Of a stretch of 64,000 nt of DNA, positions 33,567 through 41,968 are shown piece by piece. The position numbers were made by a program, and so were the translations under genes. Numbering within the stretch: position 1 is the first letter of the stretch; each line of letters opens with the position of its first letter. The stretch is from Comamonadaceae bacterium (GTDB lineage: Bacteria > Pseudomonadota > Gammaproteobacteria > Burkholderiales > Burkholderiaceae_C), in the NCBI GenBank assembly GCA_947476285.1, contig CANJPU010000001.1, positions 146,677-210,676 on the forward strand. Reading direction: 5' to 3'. The notes below the pieces were generated by a model, which worked only from the letters and a program-made list of their open reading frames with translations, made no database searches and was not told the origin of the DNA.

Positions 33567-34559
33567 ATGATCGACCCCATGCATCACCTGAAGCATTTTT
33601 GTCACATGGCTGCGGCCTGCCTGGCCTTGTCCTTTGCTGGCACGGCAACGGCGCAGGCGCCGGCGTATCCATCCAAGCCGATCAAGTTCATCGTGCCTTT
33701 CGGGCCGGGCGGGGGCAACGACCTGCTGGCGCGCATCACCGCGCAAAAGCTCGCCGAAAGCATGGGGCAGCCGGTGGTGGTGGAAAACAGGGTGGGCGCC
33801 AGCGGCGTGGTGGGCAACCAGTTCCTGATCCGCTCGGCGCCCGATGGCTACACCATCATCATCGGCGGTACACCGCTCACGGTGAATCAAACTCTGCAGC
33901 GCGACATGCCCTACGACGCGCTCAAAGACTTCTCGCCGATCTCGCTGCTGGTGCTGCAGCCCAATGTGCTGATCATCAATCCCAAGGTGCCCGCCAATTC
34001 CCTGCAGGAGTTGATCGCTCTCGCCAAAGCCCAGCCGGGCAGGCTCAACTACGGCGTGGGCTCCGAAGGCAGCGCGCCACATCTGGCCTCCGAGTTGCTC
34101 AAGGTGATGGCCGGCATCGACGCGGTGCACGTGCCCTACAGCGGCAATGCGCCCATGCTCAATGCGGTGATGAGCGGTGAAGTGACATTCGGCTTCGACC
34201 AGCCAGCGACGGCACTGGGCTTCATACAGGCCGGCCGGGTGCGCGCCTTGGGAGTCACCAGCACCACCCGCTCGCAGGTGTTGCCCAACATTCCCACCAT
34301 GTCGGAGGCTGGCCTGCCGGGCTACGAAATCAACTCATGGTTTGGCATTCTGGGCCCGCCGAATCTGCCCAAGCCCATCGCCGAGCGCCTGAGCGCCGAA
34401 TTCGCCAAGGCCCTCGCCAACCCCGAGGTGCGCGAGCGCCTGATACAGCAAGGCTTCACTGTGGTGGGCAGCACCCCGGACCAGTTTGCTGCCCACCTCA
34501 AGGCTGATGTGGCCAACTGGAAACGCATCATTGAGTCTTCCAAGATGAAAATCAAATGA
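33567..34559 (+). CDS. Bug/TctC family periplasmic solute-binding receptor
   Basis: A 330-residue receptor; ATG 33567 is used, with 33579 as an alternative, and no clear ribosome site. The Sec signal ends near 'TATAQAPA'. Motifs are 'YPSKPIKFIVPFGPGGGND', 'VENRVGASGVVG' and 'APDGYTIIIGG'. Its stop overlaps the ATG of the following oxidoreductase (ATGA), so receptor and enzymes form one operon: receptor, MDR oxidoreductase, D-2-hydroxyacid dehydrogenase. This is the clearest hint in the window that a Bug protein's ligand is metabolised by its neighbours, probably a 2-hydroxy acid. Confidence 0.92.
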   Translation: MIDPMHHLKHFCHMAAACLALSFAGTATAQAPAYPSKPIKFIVPFGPGGGNDLLARITAQKLAESMGQPVVVENRVGASGVVGNQFLIRSAPDGYTIIIGGTPLTVNQTLQRDMPYDALKDFSPISLLVLQPNVLIINPKVPANSLQELIALAKAQPGRLNYGVGSEGSAPHLASELLKVMAGIDAVHVPYSGNAPMLNAVMSGEVTFGFDQPATALGFIQAGRVRALGVTSTTRSQVLPNIPTMSEAGLPGYEINSWFGILGPPNLPKPIAERLSAEFAKALANPEVRERLIQQGFTVVGSTPDQFAAHLKADVANWKRIIESSKMKIK

Positions 34560-35617
34560 GGGCCTACGAACTGGGAAACCGGCAAGGCGGCGCAATCACG
34601 CTGCGCCCTGTCGAACGCGCCGATCTGGTACCTGGCCATGGTCAGGTGGTGATGAAGGTGCACGCCACCGGACTGGGCGCGCGCGACATCAGCATCATGC
34701 GCACCCCCTACCCGCCAGCCGAAGTCAAACCCTGGCAGAACCCGCCGCCGCCTGAGCGCATCCCCCTGCAGGACAGCGCCGGTGAGATCATGGCGATTGG
34801 CCCTGGTGTCAGCCGGGTGCGAATGGGCGACCGGGTGATCGCATCGCACTATCCGGAGTTCATCGACGGCGCCTGGGATTTCGACACCATGGCGCTCACG
34901 GATTTTGGCGACTGTTTCGACGGCTTTCTGGCTGAGCAGGCACTGGTACCGGCGGACTCGCTGGTGCGCATTCCAGACTATCTCTCCTACGAGCAGGCTT
35001 CTACGCTGCAAAGCTCGGGCCTCACACCCTGGCGTGGCCTGACCGTGGAAGCCAACACACGCGTGGGCGAAACGGTGCTGACGCTGGGCAGCGGCAACGT
35101 GTCGGTGTTCGGCATCCAGATCGCCAAGATGCTGGGTGCGCGGGTGATCGCCACCAGTTCAGACGATGACAAGTGTCGGCAACTGCTGGCCCTGGGTGCG
35201 GACACTGTGATCAACTACCGCCGCACGCCCGACTGGGACCGCGAAGTGCTCGCCTGCACCAACGGCAAGGGCGCCGATGTGGTGCTCAACAACATCGGCA
35301 TGCCCACGCTGGAGAAGTGTTTGTTGGCCTGCGCCTCCAACGCGCGCGTGATGCACATCGGTGCGCGTCCGGTCGTGGGCGCCAGCACCACACCGGTCAC
35401 GATCTCCAGCCTGCCTAACCTGATCTCCAAGAGCGTGATGATCAAGGGCTTTAGCGTGGGCAGCCGCCGCATGTTCGAGGATTTTCTGCGCGCCATCGAG
35501 TTGCATCGGCTGCAGCCGTGCATTGATCGGGTCTTTTCCTTTGACGATGCGCTGGAGGCGATTCGCTATTACGAGACCGGTGCCAAAGTCGGCAAGATCG
35601 TGATCAAAATCATATGA
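34556..35617 (+). CDS. MDR-family NAD(P)-dependent oxidoreductase, zinc ligands not evident
   Basis: A 353-residue medium-chain dehydrogenase/reductase. The GroES-like domain has 'GARDISIMR' where zinc alcohol dehydrogenases have GICGSD, so the catalytic Cys is absent, and no structural Cys4 lobe is present. That places it nearer quinone reductases and zinc-free enoyl reductases. The cofactor segment is 'VLTLGSGNVSVFGIQIAKML'. It overlaps the receptor gene upstream and the hydroxyacid dehydrogenase gene downstream by 4 bp each, indicating coupled translation. Substrate unknown. Confidence 0.88.
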   Translation: MRAYELGNRQGGAITLRPVERADLVPGHGQVVMKVHATGLGARDISIMRTPYPPAEVKPWQNPPPPERIPLQDSAGEIMAIGPGVSRVRMGDRVIASHYPEFIDGAWDFDTMALTDFGDCFDGFLAEQALVPADSLVRIPDYLSYEQASTLQSSGLTPWRGLTVEANTRVGETVLTLGSGNVSVFGIQIAKMLGARVIATSSDDDKCRQLLALGADTVINYRRTPDWDREVLACTNGKGADVVLNNIGMPTLEKCLLACASNARVMHIGARPVVGASTTPVTISSLPNLISKSVMIKGFSVGSRRMFEDFLRAIELHRLQPCIDRVFSFDDALEAIRYYETGAKVGKIVIKII

Positions 35618-36588
35618 TCCGCTGCGTCATCCTGGACGACTACCAGCATGTGGCCCTGCGCAGCGCCGACTGGAGTGTGCTTGACGCCGATGTGGTGGTG
35701 CACCACACGCACTTCGACACCGAAGAGTCACTGCTTGCCGCGATAGCCGACGCCGATGTGGTGGTGGCCATGCGCGAGCGCACTGCGTTTCCCCGGGCCT
35801 TGCTGGCCAAGCTGCCCCGGCTTAAATTGCTCACCACAATGGCACGGCGCAATCCGTCCATCGACGTGCGCGCAGCTGAGGAACTTGGCATCACGGTGTG
35901 CGGCACCAATTCTCTGGATTACCCCACGTCGGAACTCACCTGGGGCCTTATCCTCGGCCTGGTGCGCCACATTCCACAGGACGATGCCGATATGCATCGC
36001 GGTGGCCCTTGGCAGCCGCGGGCGGGCATTGGCCTACGGGGGCGAACCTTGGGCCTGCTGGGCCTGGGCCGGCTGGGCAGCGAGGTGGCCAAGGTGGGGC
36101 AAGCTTTCGGCATGAAGACCATCGCCTGGAGCAACAATCTCAACCGCGAGCGCTGCGAACAATGCGGGGTGGAACATGTCTCCAAGGATGCGCTGATCGA
36201 GCGATCGGACGTGCTGTCCATCCACACCCAGTTAAGCCGGCGCACCGAAGGCATCATCGACCTGCCCGAACTGCGGCGCATGAAGCGCACGGCCTACCTC
36301 GTCAACACCTCGCGTGGCTTCATCGTGCGGGAGAAGGCGCTGATCGAAGCGCTGGAGACAGGCCTGATTGCCGGTGCGGCGCTGGACAACTACGAGACCG
36401 AACCCCTGCCGCTGGACCATCCGCTGCGCAGCGCGCCCAACCTGCTGCTGACACCCCACACCGGCGCCTTCGCCATGGACAACCACACGCTCTGGTATGG
36501 CCAGACGGTTGAGAACATCGCCTCATGGATGAAGGGCGTGGTGATTCGGCGGATGGACCCGGCTATCAACGTGGACCGCTCCCAGTAG
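35614..36588 (+). CDS. D-2-hydroxyacid dehydrogenase family protein
   Basis: A 324-residue NAD-dependent enzyme of the phosphoglycerate/formate dehydrogenase family. The Rossmann motif is GLGRLG at 150-155, and the catalytic trio is R234 ('NTSRGF'), E263 ('YETEPLP') and H282 ('TPHTGAF'). It would interconvert a D-2-hydroxy acid and a 2-keto acid in the cytoplasm. As last gene of the three-gene operon it probably acts on the acid brought in by the Bug receptor. It converges on the alpha/beta hydrolase gene with only 10 bp between stops and no hairpin terminator. Confidence 0.92.
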   Translation: MIRCVILDDYQHVALRSADWSVLDADVVVHHTHFDTEESLLAAIADADVVVAMRERTAFPRALLAKLPRLKLLTTMARRNPSIDVRAAEELGITVCGTNSLDYPTSELTWGLILGLVRHIPQDDADMHRGGPWQPRAGIGLRGRTLGLLGLGRLGSEVAKVGQAFGMKTIAWSNNLNRERCEQCGVEHVSKDALIERSDVLSIHTQLSRRTEGIIDLPELRRMKRTAYLVNTSRGFIVREKALIEALETGLIAGAALDNYETEPLPLDHPLRSAPNLLLTPHTGAFAMDNHTLWYGQTVENIASWMKGVVIRRMDPAINVDRSQ

Positions 36589-36598
36589 GGTAAGCCGA

Positions 36599-37459
36599 TC
36601 AGGCCCGGCCCGCGAGAAATTCCTCGAACAACCTGGCCGTTTCCTGTGCCGCCTGGGCCGAACCGACGCCCGCCGTGGTGACCGCCTGGGCCGAAGGAAG
36701 CAGCGCGCGCACCTGGTCGAAGTATTCGAACAGCATGTCGCTCTTCGCGCAGGCCAGCAGCGTGGGCACGCGCACCTGAGGTATGCGCTCTTCCTTGCGA
36801 TAGGCCAGCGCCGCGCGGTAGGACAGGTGGAAGGTGCGCGCGGCTTTGAGCACCTCCATGGCCTTGTCGTGCAGTTCGTCGGCACTGGGCAGGCCACCCG
36901 CGCGGCGGTGTGCGGCATCGCGCTTGTACCAGGGCCAGAACAGGAAAGCGTCCCGCACGAAATGCCACACCAGATTGAACTGGCTGCCCTGTCCATCGAT
37001 GACCACGCGCGGCAGGTAGTTGGCCAGCAGGTCTTGCTGCTCGGCCTGCCCATAGAGCGAGATGCCATCGAGAATCAGGGACGTGACCTGCTCAGGCCGC
37101 GCGATGGCGATCTCGATGGCGATGTTGGCGCCGGTGTGCGTTCCGTAAAGATCGAATGTCTTCAGACCCAGCGTGTCCAGAGCGCGCATGTGCGCTGCGG
37201 CGAAATAGGCCAAGTCCATCTGCTCATTGACCGGCGCAGCCGAATCGCCATTGCCCAGCGTGTCCGGCGCGATCACATGGCGGCTTTGGCCCAGCACGCG
37301 CAGCAGCGGCTCCAGCGTGCGCGACGATGCCGGCGATGCATGTATCAGCACCATGGGTCGCTTGCCCGCATGCAGCCAGCCCGCCTCACGGTAGTGCACC
37401 TGGCCTTCGTCGATGTCGACAAATCCGCGCCTCACTCGGGCTGGCGTGTCGTCACTCAT
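36599..37459 (-). CDS. Alpha/beta-hydrolase-fold protein lacking the canonical nucleophile Ser
   Basis: A 286-residue alpha/beta-hydrolase-fold protein. 'VLIHASPASSRTLEPLLR' (38-55) occupies the oxyanion-loop position and 'DLYGTHTGANIAIEIA' (103-118) the nucleophile elbow. There the usual G-x-Ser-x-G reads G106-T-H108-T-G110, with His instead of Ser. No histidine is seen in the C-terminal 'TTAGVGSAQAAQE' stretch where the catalytic His normally sits. The fold is clear but ordinary serine-hydrolase chemistry is doubtful. Elbows with His at this point occur in a little-studied subgroup (from memory). It is the last gene of the long minus-strand run and overlaps the hydantoinase gene by 4 bp. 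Confidence 0.82.
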   Translation of the reverse strand: MSDDTPARVRRGFVDIDEGQVHYREAGWLHAGKRPMVLIHASPASSRTLEPLLRVLGQSRHVIAPDTLGNGDSAAPVNEQMDLAYFAAAHMRALDTLGLKTFDLYGTHTGANIAIEIAIARPEQVTSLILDGISLYGQAEQQDLLANYLPRVVIDGQGSQFNLVWHFVRDAFLFWPWYKRDAAHRRAGGLPSADELHDKAMEVLKAARTFHLSYRAALAYRKEERIPQVRVPTLLACAKSDMLFEYFDQVRALLPSAQAVTTAGVGSAQAAQETARLFEEFLAGRA

Positions 37460-38829
37460 ACGCGGTCTCCGAGCGAGCGGCGCAGGTATTGCCCGTAGCC
37501 GGGCTGGCCTGTGAGCTGACCGTCTTTCATGACCGTCACGCCGCGCACAATGGTGCGCACCGGCCAGCCTTTGAGAGTCTGGTTTTCATAAAGGCTGTAG
37601 TCGCTGTACGAGCCGAGTTCGGCTGGCTTGAATACGCGTTCCAGGTTCAGATCGACCACAGTGAAGTCGGCATCGCTGCCCACTTCGATGCGGCCTTTTC
37701 GGGGCGACATGTCAAACACATCGGCCGGGCCGCTGGTCACGACCTCGGCGATGCGTTGCAATGACAGGCCTCGCTTGTGGTAGCCCTCGGACAGCAGCAC
37801 CGGCACGATGGCTGCGATGCCAGGGAAGCCCTGAGCGGCCAGCCACATTGGCTTTTCCTTGGTGGCGCGGCGGCGCGCTGAATGGTCCGAGGCGACCACC
37901 TGGATGGTGCCGTCTGCGATGCCCTCCCAAAGCGCCTCGCGGTCATCCTGCGAGCGCAAGGGCGGATTGGCCTTGGCCAGGGTCCCCTGCTCGCTGTCTT
38001 GCGTGTGCGTGAGGTAATGCGGGCAGGTCTCCACATGGATGTTGCCGTAGCGTTGGCGCCATTTTCGAATCTCATCCAGCGCCAAGCGGCTGGAGATGTG
38101 CGGAAAATAAACGCGCGCACCCAGGTGCTCGGCGAACAGCATCGCACGCACGCAACTCTCGGCCTCGGTGAAGGCCGGCTTCGCGCGGGCCCAGTCGCGC
38201 AAAGTCTCACCACCCTCGGCCTGCACCCGGCGGCGCACGCGGTTGACGATCTCGACGTTCTCGGTATGGCACACGATGGTGGCCTTGCCGATGCGCGCCG
38301 CCTGCGCCAACAGGTCGTAGAAGTAGCCGTCGTCGGTGCCGTCCAGCCCCAGATAGCGCCCTTCCTCGCCCTTGAAATTCATGAAGTACTTGAAGGAGGT
38401 CACTCCGTAGTCCTTCACATAGCCCTCCAGGCCGGTGATGTGCTGCTCGCTGGCTGTGGAGAAATGAAATCCGTAGTCAACGCGGCAGCGCTCCTGCGCA
38501 TAGCCTTGCTCGCGTTGGTAGACATCCGCGTAATCCTCGTTGTTGAGAAAGTAACCCAGGATCGTGGTGATTCCGCCTTGCGCGGCGTAGGCGGTCTCGG
38601 TCTCGTATTCGGTGATCTTTTCGGTGAAGCCGAAATGCACGTGCGCGTCGATACAGCCCGGAAAGACATGAAGACCTTCGACCGACTCCACTGGCGTGCC
38701 TTCGGACACGGCCTGCCCCGGCGCCAACAGGCCTGCGATACGGCCATCGCTCACCAGGATGTCGAGCTTCTCCAGCGGATGGCCGGGGCGCACGACAGTG
38801 CCTCCGCGCAGAATCAGTTCTTGTGTCAT
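37456..38829 (-). CDS. Hydantoinase/dihydroorotase-type cyclic amidohydrolase
   Basis: A 457-residue zinc amidohydrolase of the D-hydantoinase/dihydropyrimidinase/allantoinase group. All metal ligands are present: H63-x-H65 ('DAHVHFG'), K147 in 'FKYFMNFKG' (to be carboxylated), H188, H244 and D315 ('VVASDHS'). It would open a cyclic imide or hydantoin ring, or act on a related amide. It overlaps the downstream alpha/beta-fold gene and the upstream CobW gene by 4 bp each. The CobW-type protein directly upstream may load its binuclear metal site. No carbamoylase or hydantoin racemase is adjacent; the nearest racemase-like gene is at 15 kb. Confidence 0.92.
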   Translation of the reverse strand: MTQELILRGGTVVRPGHPLEKLDILVSDGRIAGLLAPGQAVSEGTPVESVEGLHVFPGCIDAHVHFGFTEKITEYETETAYAAQGGITTILGYFLNNEDYADVYQREQGYAQERCRVDYGFHFSTASEQHITGLEGYVKDYGVTSFKYFMNFKGEEGRYLGLDGTDDGYFYDLLAQAARIGKATIVCHTENVEIVNRVRRRVQAEGGETLRDWARAKPAFTEAESCVRAMLFAEHLGARVYFPHISSRLALDEIRKWRQRYGNIHVETCPHYLTHTQDSEQGTLAKANPPLRSQDDREALWEGIADGTIQVVASDHSARRRATKEKPMWLAAQGFPGIAAIVPVLLSEGYHKRGLSLQRIAEVVTSGPADVFDMSPRKGRIEVGSDADFTVVDLNLERVFKPAELGSYSDYSLYENQTLKGWPVRTIVRGVTVMKDGQLTGQPGYGQYLRRSLGDRV

Positions 38830-39908
38830 GACAGGTTTCTCCTTGATGCAAATTCAAACACAGCGGTGTTGGGGTCGGATCCGGCGGGTAGTTGCAGCGC
38901 CTGCAGAGTGGAGCGCAAGAGCGCGGCGTCCACATCGCGGGTGATGCACACCAGACGCGAGCGTTGGTCGGCGTCAGGCCATCCGGTCAGGCGCTCGGGC
39001 CTGTGGAATACTTTCTGCACGCCTTGCACGAACAACACCTCGCCCGTGTCGGCCATGCGCAGCACGCCCTTGCAGCGCAGCAGCCTGTCGCCCAGAAGCT
39101 CGGTGACCAGCCGCCACCAGGCTGCCAGCCCCGCCCATGAAGCCGGGTCGTCCACGATCAGGCAATGCGCGCGGATGCGGGCATCGTGACGGTTGACGTC
39201 CACGATGTCCGCGTCATGATGTTCATGATGTTCATGGTCGCCATGATGGTGATCGTGCGCGGTCGCGCTGCTGGGTACATGGTGCGCCGCCAGCGGCGCG
39301 AAGGCCGCAAGCGCAGCGCTGCCTGAGCTGGACGCGATGATGGGCGCCAATGGGTTCAAACGCCTGAGCTCAGCTTGCAGCGCCGTGCCACTGGGGGCGA
39401 GATCCACCTTGGTCAGCAACAGGCGATCGGCCACGGCGATCTGCTTGGACACTTCTGGGTGTTGCGCGAGTTCGTGCAAAACGTGCTGCGCGTCCACGGT
39501 GACGATCACCGCCTCAAGCCGGTAGTGGTCGGTCACCAGACGGTTGCCCAGCAAGGTGTTGACGATGGGTGCGGGATCAGCCAGGCCAGTGGTCTCGATG
39601 ATCACCCGCGTGAAGGCAGGTATGTCGCCACGCACCCTGCGCGCGTGCAGATCGGCCAGGGTTTCATGCAGGCTGTCGGCGATGGTGCAGCACAGGCAGC
39701 CCGCTTCCAGCAGGACCACGTTGTCCCCGCTGCGCTCGATCAGGAAATGGTCAAGCCCTATCTCACCGAACTCATTGACAATCACGGCGGTGTTGGCAAA
39801 CTCTGGCGCCTTCAGCAGCGCATTGAGCACCGTCGTCTTGCCGCTGCCCAGAAAGCCGGTCAGCAGGAACACGGGTGTGAGACTGTGTGCCGGAGTCATC
39901 AAGCTCAT
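38826..39908 (-). CDS. CobW/COG0523-type GTPase metallochaperone with His-rich segment
   Basis: A 360-residue G3E-family GTPase. The P-loop is GFLGSGKTT (18-26), the metal-binding C-x-C-C motif is C71-L-C73-C74 ('AGCLCCT'), and 'LLTKVDL' is the guanine-specificity motif. A His/Asp-rich segment, residues 218-231 ('HDHHHGDHEHHEHH'), precedes the CobW C-terminal domain and probably binds zinc or another divalent metal. Such proteins deliver metal to specific client enzymes using GTP. ATG 39908 shares a base with the preceding stop (TGATG) and its stop overlaps the hydantoinase start (ATGA), so the hydantoinase is a natural client (inference). Zur-type regulation was not seen. Confidence 0.92.
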   Translation of the reverse strand: MSLMTPAHSLTPVFLLTGFLGSGKTTVLNALLKAPEFANTAVIVNEFGEIGLDHFLIERSGDNVVLLEAGCLCCTIADSLHETLADLHARRVRGDIPAFTRVIIETTGLADPAPIVNTLLGNRLVTDHYRLEAVIVTVDAQHVLHELAQHPEVSKQIAVADRLLLTKVDLAPSGTALQAELRRLNPLAPIIASSSGSAALAAFAPLAAHHVPSSATAHDHHHGDHEHHEHHDADIVDVNRHDARIRAHCLIVDDPASWAGLAAWWRLVTELLGDRLLRCKGVLRMADTGEVLFVQGVQKVFHRPERLTGWPDADQRSRLVCITRDVDAALLRSTLQALQLPAGSDPNTAVFEFASRRNLS

Positions 39909-40465
39909 CAAACTGCCATCAGCTCGCTGCTGGTGGCGATGCGAGAAAATGCAAAGGCCTTGATCAGATCGAGCGTCCACTGTTGATTCTCGTCCACGCT
40001 GCGCCCGCCCCATGCGTGGGCCACGGTCAGGTCACTCAACACGGTGGTCGCGTAGCCGTGCTGCCATGCATCGAGCGCCGTGCTCATGACCGCCAGCGAG
40101 GTTGACCAGCCGATGATGATCAGCGAGTCGATGCCCATCTCGCGCAGCGTCATGTCCAGATCGGAGCCAAAGAACCCGCTGTAGCGGCGCTTGTGAACGA
40201 TGGTGTCTTTGCCGGCATCGTAGGTGGAAGCAATCGGCAGTTGCCCCTGGGTGCCGATTTCATTGACGAACTCCCAGTGTTTGCGAAACCATTTGTCGGT
40301 GGCTCGGCGGGCGCTGTCCACATGCAGTACCGGCCTGCCTGTCTTGCGACCCCAGGCCAGAAAGCTTTCCGTCTGGGGCAATATGTTCAAGCGCAGATCG
40401 AGCGCGCGGGCCTCTGGCGCGATCGAATCCTGGGTCATGTCCATCACGATAATGGCTTCGTTCAT
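39908..40465 (-). CDS. Isochorismatase-like (cysteine hydrolase fold) protein lacking the catalytic Cys
   Basis: A 185-residue protein starting at ATG 40465, where GAGGAA gives a good ribosome site. The fold matches isochorismatase/nicotinamidase proteins: D9 in 'IIVMDMTQD' and K92 in 'VHKRRYSGFFGSDLD' correspond to the catalytic Asp and Lys. In the third motif, 'IIGWSTSLAVMSTALDA', the residue aligned with the nucleophilic Cys is A125. Isochorismatases proper also lack Cys and do not need it, so the enzyme might act on a vinyl ether or be a non-catalytic partner. It is coupled to the CobW gene (TGATG). Confidence 0.83.
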   Translation of the reverse strand: MNEAIIVMDMTQDSIAPEARALDLRLNILPQTESFLAWGRKTGRPVLHVDSARRATDKWFRKHWEFVNEIGTQGQLPIASTYDAGKDTIVHKRRYSGFFGSDLDMTLREMGIDSLIIIGWSTSLAVMSTALDAWQHGYATTVLSDLTVAHAWGGRSVDENQQWTLDLIKAFAFSRIATSSELMAV

Positions 40466-40498
40466 TTGCTTCCTCGTTTGTTCGATGCCCAATGGAAT

Positions 40499-41959
40499 TT
40501 AGCCGCGGACTTCGCTGGCCACACGTTCGGTCAAGACATTCTTTGCGACCTTGCCTGAATTGTTCTTCGGCAATTCATCGACACCATGAAACGCAGCCGG
40601 AATTTTGTAGGGCGCGAGCGATTTGCGGCAGTGTGCGGCCAGCTCTTCGGTTGTCACACTCTGGTGGGCCACAAAGAATGCGACCAGTTCTTCGCCCAGC
40701 TCAGGATGGGGGCGGCCCACCACCGCAGCATCTGTGATGGCCGGGTGCTCGCACAACACGGCCTCGATCTCTGGTGGGTAGATGTTGACGCCGCCACGGA
40801 TCACCATGTCCTTGCTGCGCCCTGCGATCGACAGAAACCCGGCGGCATCGAGTGCGCCCAAGTCACCCGGGTAGTACCAGCCATCGCGAAATGCTTCGGC
40901 GCTGGCCACCGGGTCGTTGTAGAAGCCCTTCGGAATCCAGGGCGCGCGCTGACGAATGTGTCCGATGGTGCCGGGCGCAACGCGCTGCCCGGTAGCGTCC
41001 ACCACTTCCACCTCATTCATGAAGACAGGCAGACCCACGCTGCCAGCTTTGTCCAGTGGATGCTCTGGCCGCAGCAGCGAAACACCGCCGCCTTCGGTCG
41101 AGGAGTAAAGGTTCATGAAGTTGGGCGACAAGCGCTCCATCGCGGCGATGCGCTCTGCCCCATGCAGCAGTGAGCCGCCCGACAGCAGGATGCGCAGACC
41201 CGGCAGCATGGGCGTCTTGCCAGCCGGCAGGTTCAACAAGCGGCGCAGCAGCGTGGGCACCAAGAAGATCGAGGTGATGCGCTGCGCGTTGACGGCCGCC
41301 ACCAGTTCCTCGGGCTTGTAGGGCGGCGGATACAACACAACCGTGCCACCGATCATGAGGTAGCTGAGGGTGAAGCCGCGCCCGCCGCCGAAGTACATGG
41401 GCGTGGCGATCATGGTGCGGTCATGTTCATTGAAACCGATGCTGACCCAGTGCAGCAAGGAGCGCATCGTGAACTGCCGGTGCGTCAGCATCGGCCCCTT
41501 CGGGCGGCCGGTGGTGCCTGAAGACAGCGACATCAGCATCGGTCCGTCGGGATCGATCTCATAAGCATCGGGGGTGCCGCCCAGATCGATCTGGCTGACA
41601 TGCAGACAGGCCGTGCCCGGCACTTGCTCGGCGCCCTCCTCGATGACCGTGTATTGCGCACCGAAATGCGAGGCCACGCGCCGCATCTCTTCCACCGTCC
41701 AACGGGTGTCGAGCGCGACCAGCACGCCGCCCACCCGCATGATCGCCAGCATGACAGCCACATGAGCGAGCGTGTCGCCCAGGCTGTTGGCCACGATCAT
41801 CCCCGGCTTGACACCCGCTCGCTGCAAGCCGCTGGCCAGACTGTTCACCCAAAGATCGAGTTGGCTGTAGCTGATCTCGCGCTCGCCTTGAATCAGTGCA
41901 GGGTGATTCGGTTTGCGGCGCGCGTTGTGGCGCAAGGCGTCGGAGAAGTTGTAGTACAC
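40499..41959 (-). CDS. AMP-binding acyl-CoA synthetase/ligase
   Basis: A 486-residue ANL-superfamily ligase starting at GTG 41959 (AAGGGG upstream). The phosphate loop is 'SLSSGTTGRPKG' near 154-165, followed by the A5-type 'NLYSSTEGG', the hinge region 'GDLGALDAAGFLSIAGRSKD' and the C-terminal catalytic Lys in 'NNSGKVAK'. It activates a carboxylic acid as acyl-AMP and transfers it to CoA. It lies between the amidohydrolase/acyl-CoA dehydrogenase pair and the hydrolase genes in one operon, so it may prime the acid for the dehydrogenase. It starts 9 bp after the amidohydrolase stop. Confidence 0.92.
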   Translation of the reverse strand: MYYNFSDALRHNARRKPNHPALIQGEREISYSQLDLWVNSLASGLQRAGVKPGMIVANSLGDTLAHVAVMLAIMRVGGVLVALDTRWTVEEMRRVASHFGAQYTVIEEGAEQVPGTACLHVSQIDLGGTPDAYEIDPDGPMLMSLSSGTTGRPKGPMLTHRQFTMRSLLHWVSIGFNEHDRTMIATPMYFGGGRGFTLSYLMIGGTVVLYPPPYKPEELVAAVNAQRITSIFLVPTLLRRLLNLPAGKTPMLPGLRILLSGGSLLHGAERIAAMERLSPNFMNLYSSTEGGGVSLLRPEHPLDKAGSVGLPVFMNEVEVVDATGQRVAPGTIGHIRQRAPWIPKGFYNDPVASAEAFRDGWYYPGDLGALDAAGFLSIAGRSKDMVIRGGVNIYPPEIEAVLCEHPAITDAAVVGRPHPELGEELVAFFVAHQSVTTEELAAHCRKSLAPYKIPAAFHGVDELPKNNSGKVAKNVLTERVASEVRG

Positions 41960-41968
41960 CCTCGCCCC

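Noticed and set aside
37882..39189. Plus-strand open frame of 435 codons over the hydantoinase and CobW genes
   Set aside because: Spans the opposite strands of two genes with complete catalytic motifs and mutual overlap; no recognisable product.
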